A DNA stretch of 64,000 nucleotides, taken from assembly GCA_030053945.1 (NCBI GenBank), contig JASGCW010000005.1, positions 1 through 64,000 on the forward strand. The letters run 5' to 3'. The notes beneath the pieces are model-generated. The model was not told the DNA's origin and made no database searches. It worked only from the letters and a program-made list of their open reading frames with translations. Position 1 is the first letter of the stretch; each line of letters opens with the position of its first letter. Origin of the DNA: Limnohabitans sp. GTDB taxonomy: Bacteria > Bacteroidota > Bacteroidia > Flavobacteriales > Flavobacteriaceae. The translations under genes were made by a program, and so were the position numbers. This document shows positions 53,498 through 63,163 of this stretch, one piece after another.

Positions 53498-55735
53498 TTA
53501 CTTAACAAAATTGCTAAAATAACCACATTCATTGATTACATCTTGGTAATATTTTGTATGCGAATATTTATTTTTTAATGTTTTAAATCCGTTGAATGCA
53601 ATATAATCAATTTCATAAGGCTTGAAAGCAGGTGTTTGATAAAAAGCATTACGTTCAATTTTAGTTAATAAATAAACAGCTTTTGCTTTTTGTTCATCAT
53701 TTTTTGCAGCATTTAAAGCTTGTGTATAATATTTTTCAGCGAGTTTATCATTTTGCAACAATCCTTTATAAGTATCACTAATGTAATCTGAGCCATGTTC
53801 ATTTATTATTTTATTTTCATAAAACATTCTAGCATTGCCATAAAAAGTCATATTATAAAAAGCATTAGCTACTAAAATATTATCCATATAATTATCCCCT
53901 CCTTTTGCTATATTATTTTGCAACTCCTCTATCTTTTTCAAGAAAGCAATTTTAGAATATTTAGTTTTTTGAAAAGCGGCGTGTTCACAATCGTGACAAT
54001 CTTTTATGTTTCCATTAAAAGGATTTCCTAACAAGACAAACTCTTTGTTGTCTGATTTTTCCATCTGCACGATAGCTTCTTTTATATTATCAGTGTATGC
54101 TAATTTTATAGCTTTAAATTCATAAATATCATTAAGTGTAACGTCATACAATGATTGTGCTAAAATATCCCATTGTGTATTATGCTTTTCTTCAAAATAA
54201 GCTTGCATTTTTTCTAAACGCGTCTGATTTAAATAAAAATTAAAATCTCTTGAAAACAACTCTGCATAAACTTCATCGCCTTGTTTTTTATACAAAGACG
54301 AAATATATGTCTTGCTCCAGTTAGACAAGAAATTAGATCGCAAGTTTTTTGCAGAATTTCCTTCTTTAGACAATGAATAAATCCATTTTAAAGTTGGCAA
54401 TAACTTCTCTTGTGCAGCAGCATCCATTTTTTTGACAGCAGCAATTTCGTTATAGGCTTTAAAAAGTTTGAACTGTTGTTGTGCTAATTTAGTAGATGGA
54501 ATATTCTTTTCTGCCAAGTCAAAATATTTTGAAGCACTTACATTATTTCCTTTAATCACCTCCAAATATCCAGCTCCTATATTCCATAAATAAGGAGTTC
54601 TTGTATTGTTTGCTTTTGCAATTTGAATAACTAAACTGTACAACTTAGGATTAACCCCTACCTTTTTATCTTTTTTCTCTTTAGAATCAGCATCTTCCCA
54701 CGAAACAGAATTCAACTTATTCTCTTCTATATTTAAAGCTCTGGTAAGCAAATAATCCAAATGTTTATTTGTAGGCTCTAAAGCATACATTTTTTCAATC
54801 GCAGTGGTAGCGTCTGCATAATAACCATACAGTGACCATAATGCTCCCTTTTGAGCGTTAGATTTTGCTAATGCTAAAGCCTGATTAAAATCGGCATCAT
54901 TTTGTGGATGAAAACAATAGGTAGCTACAGTTCTTAAAGTAGGGCAATTATCAAAAACCAATGCATACATGAAATTAGAATTAGCATACATTTTCTTTTT
55001 GTATAACGCTCCTGCTACATACGAAAGCCCTCGATAGTAATTTTCATCTTTAGCAACAGCTGCTTGGGTTTTATTAAAAAAAGTAATCGCCTCACTTCTA
55101 TTCACAGAATAAAAATAGGACTTCATAGTAAGTATCCAATATTTTGATTTTAAAAAAGAATCTTTAGTCAACTGATATATTTTCTCAATACTTTGTGCTT
55201 GTTTGAGAGACATCGAATTCATTGGATCCATTCTATCTGTATCATAATTCCAAGATGCTTTATTATTTGTAAAAGTTTCTAAAGAACGAGCTAAATTGAT
55301 AAATGTAAAAAATTGCTTGTTTTTATTATTCGCAAAATTGACTTGTTTACTCCATTTACTCTTAGTATCTTTTGCAAGTATAGCCTTAGTTATTTGCTTT
55401 ACATCTGTTGCTGCCGAGTCAGAAAAGATATAAAATTTCAACTCTTTTTCGGGAATAGAATTATTTAAGTATTTCTTCCAATCAGCAATTATAGAAGATT
55501 CAAATCGGCGAGAATGTTTTTCATCGTGTGAACTGTACCAATCCTCTTCACTAGCATAAAACATATCAGTACTATAAAAAAGTTGTCTATATGACTCATC
55601 TTGCACATAAGCCTCTGGAGCAAAACTTGAATCTGAAAACCAACCCCAATCGCCATCTGCACATAATGAAAAGGTTGCTGCGACTAATGCAAAAAGGCTA
55701 AAAATTTGCAACGAGGTTTTTGAAAAAATTGTCAT
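53498..55735 (-). CDS. Large exported helical-repeat protein, unknown function
   Basis: A 745-residue protein with an N-terminal hydrophobic segment (IFSLFALVAATFSLCADG) acting as signal peptide. The body is helical with TPR/SEL1-like pairs (GALWSLYGYYADATTAIEKMYALEPTNKHLDYLLTRAL, AFYNMTFYGNARMFYENKII). It contains NIKDCHDCEHAAF, a C-x-x-C near residue 580. I recognise it only as a protein conserved in Flavobacteria beside the DUF3142-like lipoprotein. The start at 55735 overlaps that upstream gene by 38 bases, which implies tight coupling or a slightly later true start. Confidence 0.78.
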   Translation of the reverse strand: MTIFSKTSLQIFSLFALVAATFSLCADGDWGWFSDSSFAPEAYVQDESYRQLFYSTDMFYASEEDWYSSHDEKHSRRFESSIIADWKKYLNNSIPEKELKFYIFSDSAATDVKQITKAILAKDTKSKWSKQVNFANNKNKQFFTFINLARSLETFTNNKASWNYDTDRMDPMNSMSLKQAQSIEKIYQLTKDSFLKSKYWILTMKSYFYSVNRSEAITFFNKTQAAVAKDENYYRGLSYVAGALYKKKMYANSNFMYALVFDNCPTLRTVATYCFHPQNDADFNQALALAKSNAQKGALWSLYGYYADATTAIEKMYALEPTNKHLDYLLTRALNIEENKLNSVSWEDADSKEKKDKKVGVNPKLYSLVIQIAKANNTRTPYLWNIGAGYLEVIKGNNVSASKYFDLAEKNIPSTKLAQQQFKLFKAYNEIAAVKKMDAAAQEKLLPTLKWIYSLSKEGNSAKNLRSNFLSNWSKTYISSLYKKQGDEVYAELFSRDFNFYLNQTRLEKMQAYFEEKHNTQWDILAQSLYDVTLNDIYEFKAIKLAYTDNIKEAIVQMEKSDNKEFVLLGNPFNGNIKDCHDCEHAAFQKTKYSKIAFLKKIEELQNNIAKGGDNYMDNILVANAFYNMTFYGNARMFYENKIINEHGSDYISDTYKGLLQNDKLAEKYYTQALNAAKNDEQKAKAVYLLTKIERNAFYQTPAFKPYEIDYIAFNGFKTLKNKYSHTKYYQDVINECGYFSNFVK

Positions 55736-56693
55736 TTGGAAAATCCTTTATATTGTTTGTGTTTAAATCGTAAAAAATTATTTCTTCTGGAGTATAATCT
55801 AATTTATCAGAAAGCAAATCTATCATTTCTTCTAAATCATCATTTTGTATTTGTTCCAATTTGAGTTCATCTCCTTGACTGAAATAAAATCCTTTGAACA
55901 AAATGTTTTTCTTTACATAAACCACATTATCCTCTAATTCAAAATTAGGATTATTTTCAAAATCTTCTACATTTAAATTCGAAATTAGATTCAAAATTTT
56001 GTTATTACTACTATGTACCCACCATGAAAAAATAGGCAATGCTATCTTTAGCTTTAAAGGATATTTTTTTAATGAATAAATATAATTCAAAGCAATTTTT
56101 TTATCATAAATCGAATTACTTTTCTCCTCTGAAGAAAGTTTACCCATATTATAAAACATCAACACACCATAATCTACTGGGGGCACTTTTGTTTGTTCAA
56201 AATATTTTATTTGATGCAATCGTATAGTGGTTGAAAGTTTTTTTACACAATCTTTTTTTACTAAACTTAAAAACTGCATATACTTTTCACGACTTTCTAA
56301 CGACCAATCACAATCTATTTGAATTTCTTTAGAATGAAAATTATTAGCCTTATCAATCTGATTGATTAGAAGCAAAACCTTCGCTGTCAAATCTTCTAAA
56401 TCTATTCGCTTAGAGAGAAAAACTTCATTTTTAATAAAAACAACAGGAATAATTTCTTGAGAAACTTTTTTAGCAACAAAATGAATAGGAGCAACTGGAA
56501 AAGGCTGATTATTTTGCAATGTCACATCAAAATAACGAACATAGATTTTATTTACTTCATTAGAAGTCAAAGCTTCGTTTTCTTCCTTTGACAAACTAAA
56601 TTTTGTTTTCCAATTGTAAAAAGACACCGCTGGATTTTTCTCTTCGGTACACGAAAAAAAGAAAATAGATAATAGCAACAATAATCTACGCAT
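55698..56693 (-). CDS. DUF3142-like lipoprotein
   Basis: A 331-residue lipoprotein: the N-terminus MRRLLLLLSIFFFSCTEEKN has a lipobox Cys at residue 15. Blocks IYVRYFDVTLQ, EIQIDCDWSLESREKYMQFLSLVKK, DYGVLMFYNMGKL and LKIALPIFSWWVHS fit DUF3142, a TIM-barrel group related to glycoside hydrolases. DCDW and FYNMG are the conserved, possibly catalytic, segments. The substrate is not known. It is coupled with the large helical-repeat gene that follows (38-base overlap) and with the small membrane protein before it (5-base gap). The pair was seen together in other Flavobacteria as far as I recall. Confidence 0.75.
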   Translation of the reverse strand: MRRLLLLLSIFFFSCTEEKNPAVSFYNWKTKFSLSKEENEALTSNEVNKIYVRYFDVTLQNNQPFPVAPIHFVAKKVSQEIIPVVFIKNEVFLSKRIDLEDLTAKVLLLINQIDKANNFHSKEIQIDCDWSLESREKYMQFLSLVKKDCVKKLSTTIRLHQIKYFEQTKVPPVDYGVLMFYNMGKLSSEEKSNSIYDKKIALNYIYSLKKYPLKLKIALPIFSWWVHSSNNKILNLISNLNVEDFENNPNFELEDNVVYVKKNILFKGFYFSQGDELKLEQIQNDDLEEMIDLLSDKLDYTPEEIIFYDLNTNNIKDFPNDNFFKNLVANF

Positions 56694-56698
56694 ACCAT

Positions 56699-56980
56699 CT
56701 ATTTCTTTTCAGATTGATTATTAGTTTTTTCGTCCAGCTCAGGTGTGGCCGAAATATTAGATAGAAAACTAATTGTCCCTGAATTTTTATATTTTCTTGT
56801 TGCCCATACAACACCTATTATCAAACCTAAAACTGACAATAAAATCCATAGTATTAACCCAAAAGTGTTTGGTAAATTATAATACACTCCGAATCCTAAT
56901 GCTGTTCCAATGAACAATGGAGAGAGCATTATTTGAAACCACCCTACCAACTCAAAGATTCCACCAATAAATTTAAACAT
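56699..56980 (-). CDS. Small two-helix membrane protein
   Basis: A 93-residue protein with two or three hydrophobic segments (ELVGWFQIMLSPLFIGTALGFGVYY and FGLILWILLSVLGLIIGVVWA) followed by a charged tail (ELDEKTNNQSEKK). It is the first gene of the four-gene envelope operon and lies directly downstream of the S46 peptidase terminator. No family name is secure. It may be a membrane anchor for the downstream lipoprotein system, but that is only positional inference. Confidence 0.7.
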   Translation of the reverse strand: MFKFIGGIFELVGWFQIMLSPLFIGTALGFGVYYNLPNTFGLILWILLSVLGLIIGVVWATRKYKNSGTISFLSNISATPELDEKTNNQSEKK

Positions 56981-57023
56981 ATTTTATTTTTGTTTGATTA
57001 GTAAATATACCCAATTTAACAGA

Positions 57024-57053
57024 AAAACCGAACTCAAAATTGAGTTCGGTTTT
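57024..57053 (-). terminator. Rho-independent terminator after the S46 peptidase gene
   Basis: AAAACCGAACTCAA / TTGAGTTCGGTTTT is a perfect 14-bp stem with a 2-base centre and A/T tails, in the gap after the peptidase stop. It ends the peptidase transcript before the downstream operon. Confidence 0.92.
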
Positions 57054-57078
57054 ATAGTTCTGATACTTTATAAGTAAA

Positions 57079-59229
57079 TTATTTTACTAATGTCATTTCA
57101 TCTACAATGTGTTTAGCGTTTGAGAAATTCTCAATTACCCATAATACATAACGAATATCAACATTGATTGTTCTTTGCAATTTGTTATCAAAAATCACAT
57201 CACCAGCCATAGCTTCGATATTTCCGTCGAAAGCTAATCCTATTAACTCCCCTTTTCCATTTAATACAGGCGAACCAGAATTACCACCTGTAATATCATT
57301 GTCTGTCAAGAAATTTACGTGTAATGAGCCATCTTTGTCTGCAAAACGTCCAAATTCTTTATTGGCATTCATTTCTAACACTTTAGAAGGCAAATCAAAC
57401 TCTGCGTCTCCATTTTTATATTTTTTTACCTGTCCTGCTAAAGTTGTATAATTATTTACTGTTGCATCATTACGCTTATCAGCTGGTAACGCACGTACTT
57501 TACCATAAGTTAAACGTAAAGTTGAATTTGCATCTGGATATTTAATTGCGCCAATTTTAGATTCTCTCAAACCTTCAACCAATTTACGGAAAGCTGCACC
57601 AAAATCATTTTGCGCTTTAGCAATAACTTCAGATTTAGATCCAAAATGGGTAATTAAATCATTAGACAATACATATAATGCATCTGTAGTAAGAGCCTGC
57701 TCACTTGGGTTTGCTAAAAAGGCTTTGATTTTTTCCTTAGAAGTAAAAATACTTGAATTGAAAGCATCATTTACATAATTAGTAAAATCATTGTTATTTG
57801 CTTTTCCAATTTCAGCTACTTTAGGTGCAATAGCATATCCAACAGATTTGGTAGCATACAATTTTAATTGAGCCGCAAGAATATCTTTTTCAGCTGGAAT
57901 ATGAACTTCTTTAAAAAACTCATCTACCATTTCATTGATAGCAGGAAGCATTTGTCCACGCTTGATAGTTTCAGCTTTTAGATAATTTTCTAATTGCTTC
58001 CCTATAGTTCTTCCTACTGAACCAAAAGCTGAAGTTCTAAGTAATTGCTGCAAATAATTATCGTGACGTGCTTTTTCATTTGTCATTCCGTAGAATTTAT
58101 TGATAGTCGCTACAACATCACCATATTTAGCTTTATTTTCAGGTTTATTTGCCCAAGTATTAAATTTAGCTTCTTGAGCTGCTTTCGTTTTTGCAGTACC
58201 GAATTTAGTTAACGCATCTATCATACCTTGACGGTTCTTCCAATAGTTAGCAGTAGAAGCAAATTTAGAAGCATATACAAGATTCAAAGCATCACTTTGA
58301 TTCATATATTTTTTCATATTATCCATACCTGTTTTTGCTCCTTCTACCCAAGCAGGATAAGCAAATTTCACATTTTGCTCTATACCACCCGCTGGCATCC
58401 AACGATTCGTACGACCTGGATAACCTAAAATCATTGCAAAATCATTTTCTTTAACTCCTTTTAAATTTACAGGTAAATGATGTTTAGGCTGTAAAGGCAC
58501 ATTACTTTGTGAGTATTCAGCTGGATTACCATTTGCATCAGCATAAATACGGAACATAGAGAAATCTGCTGTGTGACGAGGCCACTCCCAGTTATCTGTA
58601 TCGCCACCAAATTTCCCTAAACTCTCTGGAGGTGTTCCTACTAAACGAACGTCTTTATAATCTTGGTAAACAAAATAGTAATATTCATTACCTTGAAAAA
58701 ATGGGCGAACAGAAACCACATATTTTCCGCCTTCATTGTTTTCTTTTTCAATTTTTGCAATTTCTTGGTTTATTGCTTTTTCACGTTCTACTTCAGTCAT
58801 TTTATCATTAACAACCGATAAAATTCTTTTTGAGCAATCGTCCATACGAACAAAGAAACGTACAAACAGACTAGAAGGTTTTAATTCTTCTCCTCTATTT
58901 GCTGCCCAATAACCATTTTTTAAATGATTTTTATCAGCAGTAGATAACTCTGCAATAGCATCATACCCGCAATGGTGGTTTGTAAGTACTAAACCATCCT
59001 TTGAAATAAGCTCTGCTGTACATCCGCCATTAAACTGAACGATAGCGTCTTTTAAACTATGATGATTTATGCTGTAAATTTCCTCTGCTGTTAGCTGAAG
59101 TCCCATTTTTTGCATATCACGATGGTTTAAACGTTCTATGAACATTAAAAACCACATCCCTTCATCTGCCTTAACACTTGTTGGCACAAGCATAATTGCA
59201 GCTATTAAGGATAAAACTAATTTTTTCAT
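57079..59229 (-). CDS. S46 dipeptidyl-peptidase, DPP7-type
   Basis: A 716-residue periplasmic serine exopeptidase of the S46 family, of normal length (700-720), with signal peptide LVLSLIAAIMLVPTSVKA. The catalytic His lies in LTNHHCGYDAI near residue 85, the Asp is expected in the DNWEWPRHTADF region, and the nucleophile Ser is in TGGNSGSPV near residue 649. Eighteen residues after that Ser is Gly (AFDGN). This position is Gly in DPP7 (hydrophobic P1 preference) and Arg in the Asp/Glu-specific DPP11 of Porphyromonas. So it should release dipeptides with a hydrophobic second residue from the N-terminus of peptides. Confidence 0.93.
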   Translation of the reverse strand: MKKLVLSLIAAIMLVPTSVKADEGMWFLMFIERLNHRDMQKMGLQLTAEEIYSINHHSLKDAIVQFNGGCTAELISKDGLVLTNHHCGYDAIAELSTADKNHLKNGYWAANRGEELKPSSLFVRFFVRMDDCSKRILSVVNDKMTEVEREKAINQEIAKIEKENNEGGKYVVSVRPFFQGNEYYYFVYQDYKDVRLVGTPPESLGKFGGDTDNWEWPRHTADFSMFRIYADANGNPAEYSQSNVPLQPKHHLPVNLKGVKENDFAMILGYPGRTNRWMPAGGIEQNVKFAYPAWVEGAKTGMDNMKKYMNQSDALNLVYASKFASTANYWKNRQGMIDALTKFGTAKTKAAQEAKFNTWANKPENKAKYGDVVATINKFYGMTNEKARHDNYLQQLLRTSAFGSVGRTIGKQLENYLKAETIKRGQMLPAINEMVDEFFKEVHIPAEKDILAAQLKLYATKSVGYAIAPKVAEIGKANNNDFTNYVNDAFNSSIFTSKEKIKAFLANPSEQALTTDALYVLSNDLITHFGSKSEVIAKAQNDFGAAFRKLVEGLRESKIGAIKYPDANSTLRLTYGKVRALPADKRNDATVNNYTTLAGQVKKYKNGDAEFDLPSKVLEMNANKEFGRFADKDGSLHVNFLTDNDITGGNSGSPVLNGKGELIGLAFDGNIEAMAGDVIFDNKLQRTINVDIRYVLWVIENFSNAKHIVDEMTLVK

Positions 59230-59378
59230 AATTACATTGTTTTGTTAGTGGGGCGAAGATAATCTTTTTAAAAATTCGGATAAAATTTAACTATGCTTTT
59301 ACAATTTCTTTAAGATTAATTTAACATTTACATATCCTAAAAATCATACTCAAAAAATTAAGTTGGCGTAATATTTGT

Positions 59379-59386
59379 TAAATTTG
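59379..59386 (+). promoter_or_regulatory. TANNTTTG-type -7 box before BON-LysM gene
   Basis: TAAATTTG matches the Bacteroidetes -7 consensus. It lies downstream of the track's TTG start (59375) and 38 bases before the ATG at 59417, which supports the later start. A -33 element is not evident. Confidence 0.45.
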
Positions 59387-59416
59387 GGAATATTAACATT
59401 TAAAAAACAAAAAACA

Positions 59417-59881
59417 ATGGGATTATTTTCATTTATCAAAGGGGCAGGTAAAAAACTATTTGGGGCAAAAGAAGAAGCCGCTCCAGCAGAAGAAAAAGCA
59501 CAACTAAAAGCAAGTGTATTATTAGGACACGTTCAAGCATTAGGATTGCCATTTAATTCATTAAAAGTATCAGTTAAAGACGATGGCGTTGTTGTTGTAT
59601 CTGGAGAAGTAGCACAGCAAGCGGATTCTGAAAAAATTGTATTGGCATTAGGAAACGTAGAAGGTGTAGAAACTGTTGACAACCAAATGACAGTTGCAGA
59701 ACCAGCTCCAGAAGCTCAATATCACACTGTAGTGGAAGGCGATTGGTTATCAAAAATCGCCGACAAATATTATGGTGACCCTATGAAATATGAAGTAATT
59801 TTTGAAGCTAACAAACCTATGTTAAAGGATCCAGACGAAATATACCCAGGTCAAGTTTTAAGAATACCTATTATTAATTAG
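59417..59881 (+). CDS. BON-LysM protein (Kbp/YgaU-like)
   Basis: The start at the ATG (MGLFSFIKGAGKKLFG) gives 154 residues, close to the 149 of E. coli Kbp; the longer track ORF would begin upstream of the promoter box. Residues about 40-95 are a BON domain (LGLPFNSLKVSVKDDGVVVVSGEVAQQADSEKIVLALGNVEGVETVDNQ). Residues about 105-154 are a LysM domain (YHTVVEGDWLSKIADKYYGDPMKYEVIFEANK). Kbp of E. coli is a cytosolic potassium-binding protein, and no signal peptide is visible here either. It is monocistronic, followed by a strong palindrome. Confidence 0.93.
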   Translation: MGLFSFIKGAGKKLFGAKEEAAPAEEKAQLKASVLLGHVQALGLPFNSLKVSVKDDGVVVVSGEVAQQADSEKIVLALGNVEGVETVDNQMTVAEPAPEAQYHTVVEGDWLSKIADKYYGDPMKYEVIFEANKPMLKDPDEIYPGQVLRIPIIN

Positions 59882-59908
59882 AGTCTTCTCCTAAATTCGT
59901 TTTCTTTA

Positions 59909-59946
59909 CTACACCTGACAGGTTTTTCAAAACCTATCAGGTGTAG
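59909..59946. terminator. Palindrome between convergent genes, related to the one at 30800
   Basis: CTACACCTGACAGGTTTT / AAAACCTATCAGGTGTAG is an 18-bp stem with one mismatch and a 2-base loop. It shares the ACCTRACAGGT core with 30800-30830. It lies after the BON-LysM gene and before the end of the GH10-like gene, so it can serve both strands. Confidence 0.75.
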
Positions 59947-60107
59947 TGGTTTAAAATCTAAGAATTAGATTCTGCTGTGAACTCAATTACTCATAAAAAT
60001 TCAGTAGTTCAGAAGTTGAATTTTGAACGCTATAAATGGATTAAAACCTTTCAAAGATTACTAAAATTGAGGATTTATGAATTCAACACTACTACATTTT
60101 GAAATTT

Positions 60108-61679
60108 TTATTTGACTTTAGCATCTAAACAAACAAATTCCTCAAACCCCGAACTTTCGTTATTATTATCATCAAGAGAAGTAATAACAAAATATTTCGA
60201 CTTTAAATTGTCGTCATTGACAACAAACTCATTCGACACCACAATATCTATAATTTTAGTTCCGTCATTTTGATTTGTGGAGATTTCTTGAGGAGAATCA
60301 AAAGCATAAACAACATATTTTACAGGTAAATCACCATCTGTTGCTATTTCGGGAGTTTTCCACTTTAAAACTTCCCCATCAAACGTAACATTTAATGGTT
60401 TATTAGGCTGGATTGAGTCTAATTTAGAAATAGGTGGAGCAAAAGTTTTGTACTTATATACAGAATCTAAAAACACTTCGTTAATCTTCTTATGGTTTTT
60501 CTCTATAGAATTAAAATTATAAGCTATCTGTCCAAAAGTTACCTTCAAAGTATCAGAACGATTATACCTAACTTGTTTTATCAATTCTTTATTAGACCAA
60601 TTACTCTCATCAACCATCCTATAATAAACCTGACTCACATAAAGATGTTTATTCTTTTTTGAGATTTGTTCATCCCACCAAGAGGACACTTTCATATAAT
60701 CTTGACGACCACCTATTCGCCAATAGATTTGGGGTGCTAAATAATCTACTTTCTCTTGTTCAAGCCAAGCTATAGGATCACAAAACAAAGCTGAAAAGGA
60801 AGGGTTCCCGAAAGTTCCTTCAGGGGTTCCGCTTTTCCAAATCCCTATTGGACTTACTCCAAAAACAATATTCTTATTTAATTTTTTATTTACAACCTGA
60901 ATGGCATCATATACTTGAGCAATCATTTTATTCACATTGTCTCTTCGCCAATCTTCAATTGAAGCTATACTATCAGGATTATTCTGCTTGAATGTCATTT
61001 TATCTTGATTTAATTTCATACCCGCATCAGGATAGAAATAATCATCAAAATGAATTCCATCTACATCATATCGTGTAGAGATATCCTTAACAACCTCTGT
61101 TATGTAATCTCTGACTTCTTTTAATCCAGGATTTAAGATTTTTAAATTAAAAATATTTGAGGCAGAAAAAACCCATTCAGGTTTTCGTTTTATAATATGT
61201 GAATCAGCAATTGGGTAGGATTTAACATTTGCAGAAGCTCTATAAGGGTTAAGCCACGCGTGTAAATCTAAACCTCTGGTATGTGCTTCTTTTATAGCAA
61301 ATTCCAGTGGATCCCAAAAAGGATTAGGAGCTTTACCTTGACGTCCTGTCAACCTATAAGACCAAGGCTCTATTTGTGAATTATACAGCGCATCACACTC
61401 ACCTCTTACTTGCAAAAAAACGGTATTATAACCATTCTTTTTTAATTTTTCAAAAATTGAAATTAGTTCTGCCTTTTGAACCTCAGGAGTAGAATTAGGA
61501 TTTTTAGGCCAATTCAAATTATAAATAGAGGCAACAAAAACTCCTCTAAGTTCTCTCTTGGGGAACATTTTATTAAATTCCTTATAACTAGTTTCTTGAC
61601 CATAGAGAAATACACCTGTGAATAAATTACAGAATACCAAAAACAGGAAACGGTTATCAAAAATTTTCTTCATTAGCAT
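60108..61679 (-). CDS. Exported GH10-like (GHL10/YddW-type) glycoside hydrolase
   Basis: A 523-residue protein with a hydrophobic N-terminus (NRFLFLVFCNLFTGVFLYGQ), probably a cleaved signal peptide. The catalytic barrel begins at about residue 37 (RELRGVFVASIYNLNWP) and includes GYNTVFLQVRGECDALY, GLDLHAWLNPYRA and DGIHFDDYFYPD. This is the glycosyl-hydrolase-like 10 domain (YddW type, PF02638), whose members act on peptidoglycan-related glycans in the characterised cases. A C-terminal fibronectin-type III-like segment (about 430-520) follows. The second Met codon (61673) is an equally good start. Stand-alone gene. Confidence 0.9.
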   Translation of the reverse strand: MLMKKIFDNRFLFLVFCNLFTGVFLYGQETSYKEFNKMFPKRELRGVFVASIYNLNWPKNPNSTPEVQKAELISIFEKLKKNGYNTVFLQVRGECDALYNSQIEPWSYRLTGRQGKAPNPFWDPLEFAIKEAHTRGLDLHAWLNPYRASANVKSYPIADSHIIKRKPEWVFSASNIFNLKILNPGLKEVRDYITEVVKDISTRYDVDGIHFDDYFYPDAGMKLNQDKMTFKQNNPDSIASIEDWRRDNVNKMIAQVYDAIQVVNKKLNKNIVFGVSPIGIWKSGTPEGTFGNPSFSALFCDPIAWLEQEKVDYLAPQIYWRIGGRQDYMKVSSWWDEQISKKNKHLYVSQVYYRMVDESNWSNKELIKQVRYNRSDTLKVTFGQIAYNFNSIEKNHKKINEVFLDSVYKYKTFAPPISKLDSIQPNKPLNVTFDGEVLKWKTPEIATDGDLPVKYVVYAFDSPQEISTNQNDGTKIIDIVVSNEFVVNDDNLKSKYFVITSLDDNNNESSGFEEFVCLDAKVK

Positions 61680-62090
61680 AATTTGAATTATGATTAAAAC
61701 TAAAAAATTACTATCAAACTAACTTCTAACTTAAACTACTAGAAGCTTTAAAAAAATCAACACGTACAAATTGCGTATTAGAAAAATACACTAAACAGAA
61801 GTAACAAAATTACTACACATAAAAACAACTTTCACTATTGAATTATCTATTTCTTGATTTGACTATAACTTATAATATTGTAATAAATTGTTACGAATAA
61901 CTTAGAATCTAAACCACAATCTATTTTTCAGTTAATTTAACAAAACTAGATTTGTATAAAAAATTTCTGTCCATTTTTTTACTCTATTTTTTCATCTTTG
62001 ACCACGAAGTCGATAGCGGAATCTAGCAAATAACAAAAGCCGTTTCAATTAAAACGGCTTTGTAATAAAATCAAGATAAATCTATACTAT
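61680..62090. other. Intergenic stretch holding the obg terminator
   Basis: 411 AT-rich bases. Apart from the hairpin at 62036-62061 I see no gene, repeat or strong motif. The promoter of the GH10-like gene should lie in the left part. Confidence 0.5.
62036..62061 (-). terminator. Rho-independent terminator after obg
   Basis: AAAGCCGTTT-caatt-AAAACGGCTTT forms a 10-bp stem 30 bases after the obg stop. On the minus strand it is followed by TTGTTATTTG, a moderately U-rich tail. Confidence 0.85.
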
Positions 62091-63092
62091 TTATGCATTA
62101 AGCATTTGCCATAATTTGTCTTTCAATTCTGTTAATCCTTGCTGAGCTACAGAAGAAATAAACAAATAAGGCACTCCTTTTATTTCTTTATCTAATTGAG
62201 CTTTCATCTCTGCCTTCAATTCATCATCAAGCATATCACATTTCGAAATTACCAACAACCTGTCTTTGTCTAACATTTCAGGATTGTAACGACGAAGTTC
62301 ATCTAACAATATTTCATATTGTTCTTTAATGTCATCTGCATCTGCTGGAACTAAAAACAATAAAGTTGAATTACGTTCTATATGTCTTAAAAAATAATGC
62401 CCCAATCCTTTTCCCTCTGCCGCTCCTTCAATAATCCCAGGAATATCAGCAATTACAAACGATTGAAAATCTCTGTAAGCAACAATTCCTAAATTTGGCT
62501 TTAAAGTTGTAAAAGGATAATCAGCGATTTTAGGCTTGGCTGATGTTAACACAGACAGCAAGGTAGATTTACCCGCATTAGGAAAACCGACCAATCCTAC
62601 ATCTGCCAAAACCTTTAACTCAAGTATAACATCAATTTCTATTGGAGGCATACCAGGTTGTGCATAACGAGGAGTTTGGTTTGTCGCAGAACGGAAATGC
62701 CAGTTACCTAAACCGCCTTTTCCTCCTTCTACTAAAACCTTCTTTTCACCATCTTCAGTGATTTCAAACAAAACCTCATCAGTATCTTTATCTTTCACAA
62801 CAGTTCCTAATGGCACTTCGATATATTTATCTTCTCCATCGTGACCTGTAGAACGAGAACTACCACCATCACCTCCATGTCCTGCCTTTACATGTCGTAA
62901 AAACTTAAGATGAAACAACGTCCATAAATTTTTATTTCCTACAACGATAACGTGACCTCCACGACCACCATCTCCTCCATCTGGACCACCTTTTTCAATA
63001 AATTTTTCACGATGTAAGTGAGATGAACCTTTTCCCCCTTTACCCGATGAAGCATATATTTTTACGTAGTCTACAAAATTCCCTTCTGTCAT
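62091..63092 (-). CDS. obg: Ribosome-associated GTPase Obg
   Basis: A 333-residue Obg/CgtA GTPase of standard length. The glycine-rich Obg fold covers residues 1-158 ([45 protein letters not shown]). The G domain has G1 [11 protein letters not shown] near 167, G2 [10 protein letters not shown]3 DIPGIIEGA near 216 and G4 SKCDM near 283, ending [11 protein letters not shown]. It lacks the longer OCT C-terminal domain seen in Bacillus. Obg binds the 50S subunit and ppGpp and is essential for ribosome assembly and growth control. Confidence 0.97.
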   Translation of the reverse strand: MTEGNFVDYVKIYASSGKGGKGSSHLHREKFIEKGGPDGGDGGRGGHVIVVGNKNLWTLFHLKFLRHVKAGHGGDGGSSRSTGHDGEDKYIEVPLGTVVKDKDTDEVLFEITEDGEKKVLVEGGKGGLGNWHFRSATNQTPRYAQPGMPPIEIDVILELKVLADVGLVGFPNAGKSTLLSVLTSAKPKIADYPFTTLKPNLGIVAYRDFQSFVIADIPGIIEGAAEGKGLGHYFLRHIERNSTLLFLVPADADDIKEQYEILLDELRRYNPEMLDKDRLLVISKCDMLDDELKAEMKAQLDKEIKGVPYLFISSVAQQGLTELKDKLWQMLNA

Positions 63093-63163
63093 TTTATTCA
63101 GTATTCAGTAAACAGTACTCAGTGCACAGTAACTGAATACTGCTCACTGGGACTGCAAATTTA

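Noticed and set aside
53498-53532. Track start at 53532 for the TPR protein
   Set aside because: It lies inside the upstream gene and spoils the signal peptide; the ATG at 53496 fits.
59375-59881. Track start at 59375 for the BON-LysM protein
   Set aside because: It begins with TTG upstream of the TAAATTTG promoter box and adds residues not in the family; the ATG at 59417 gives the usual length.
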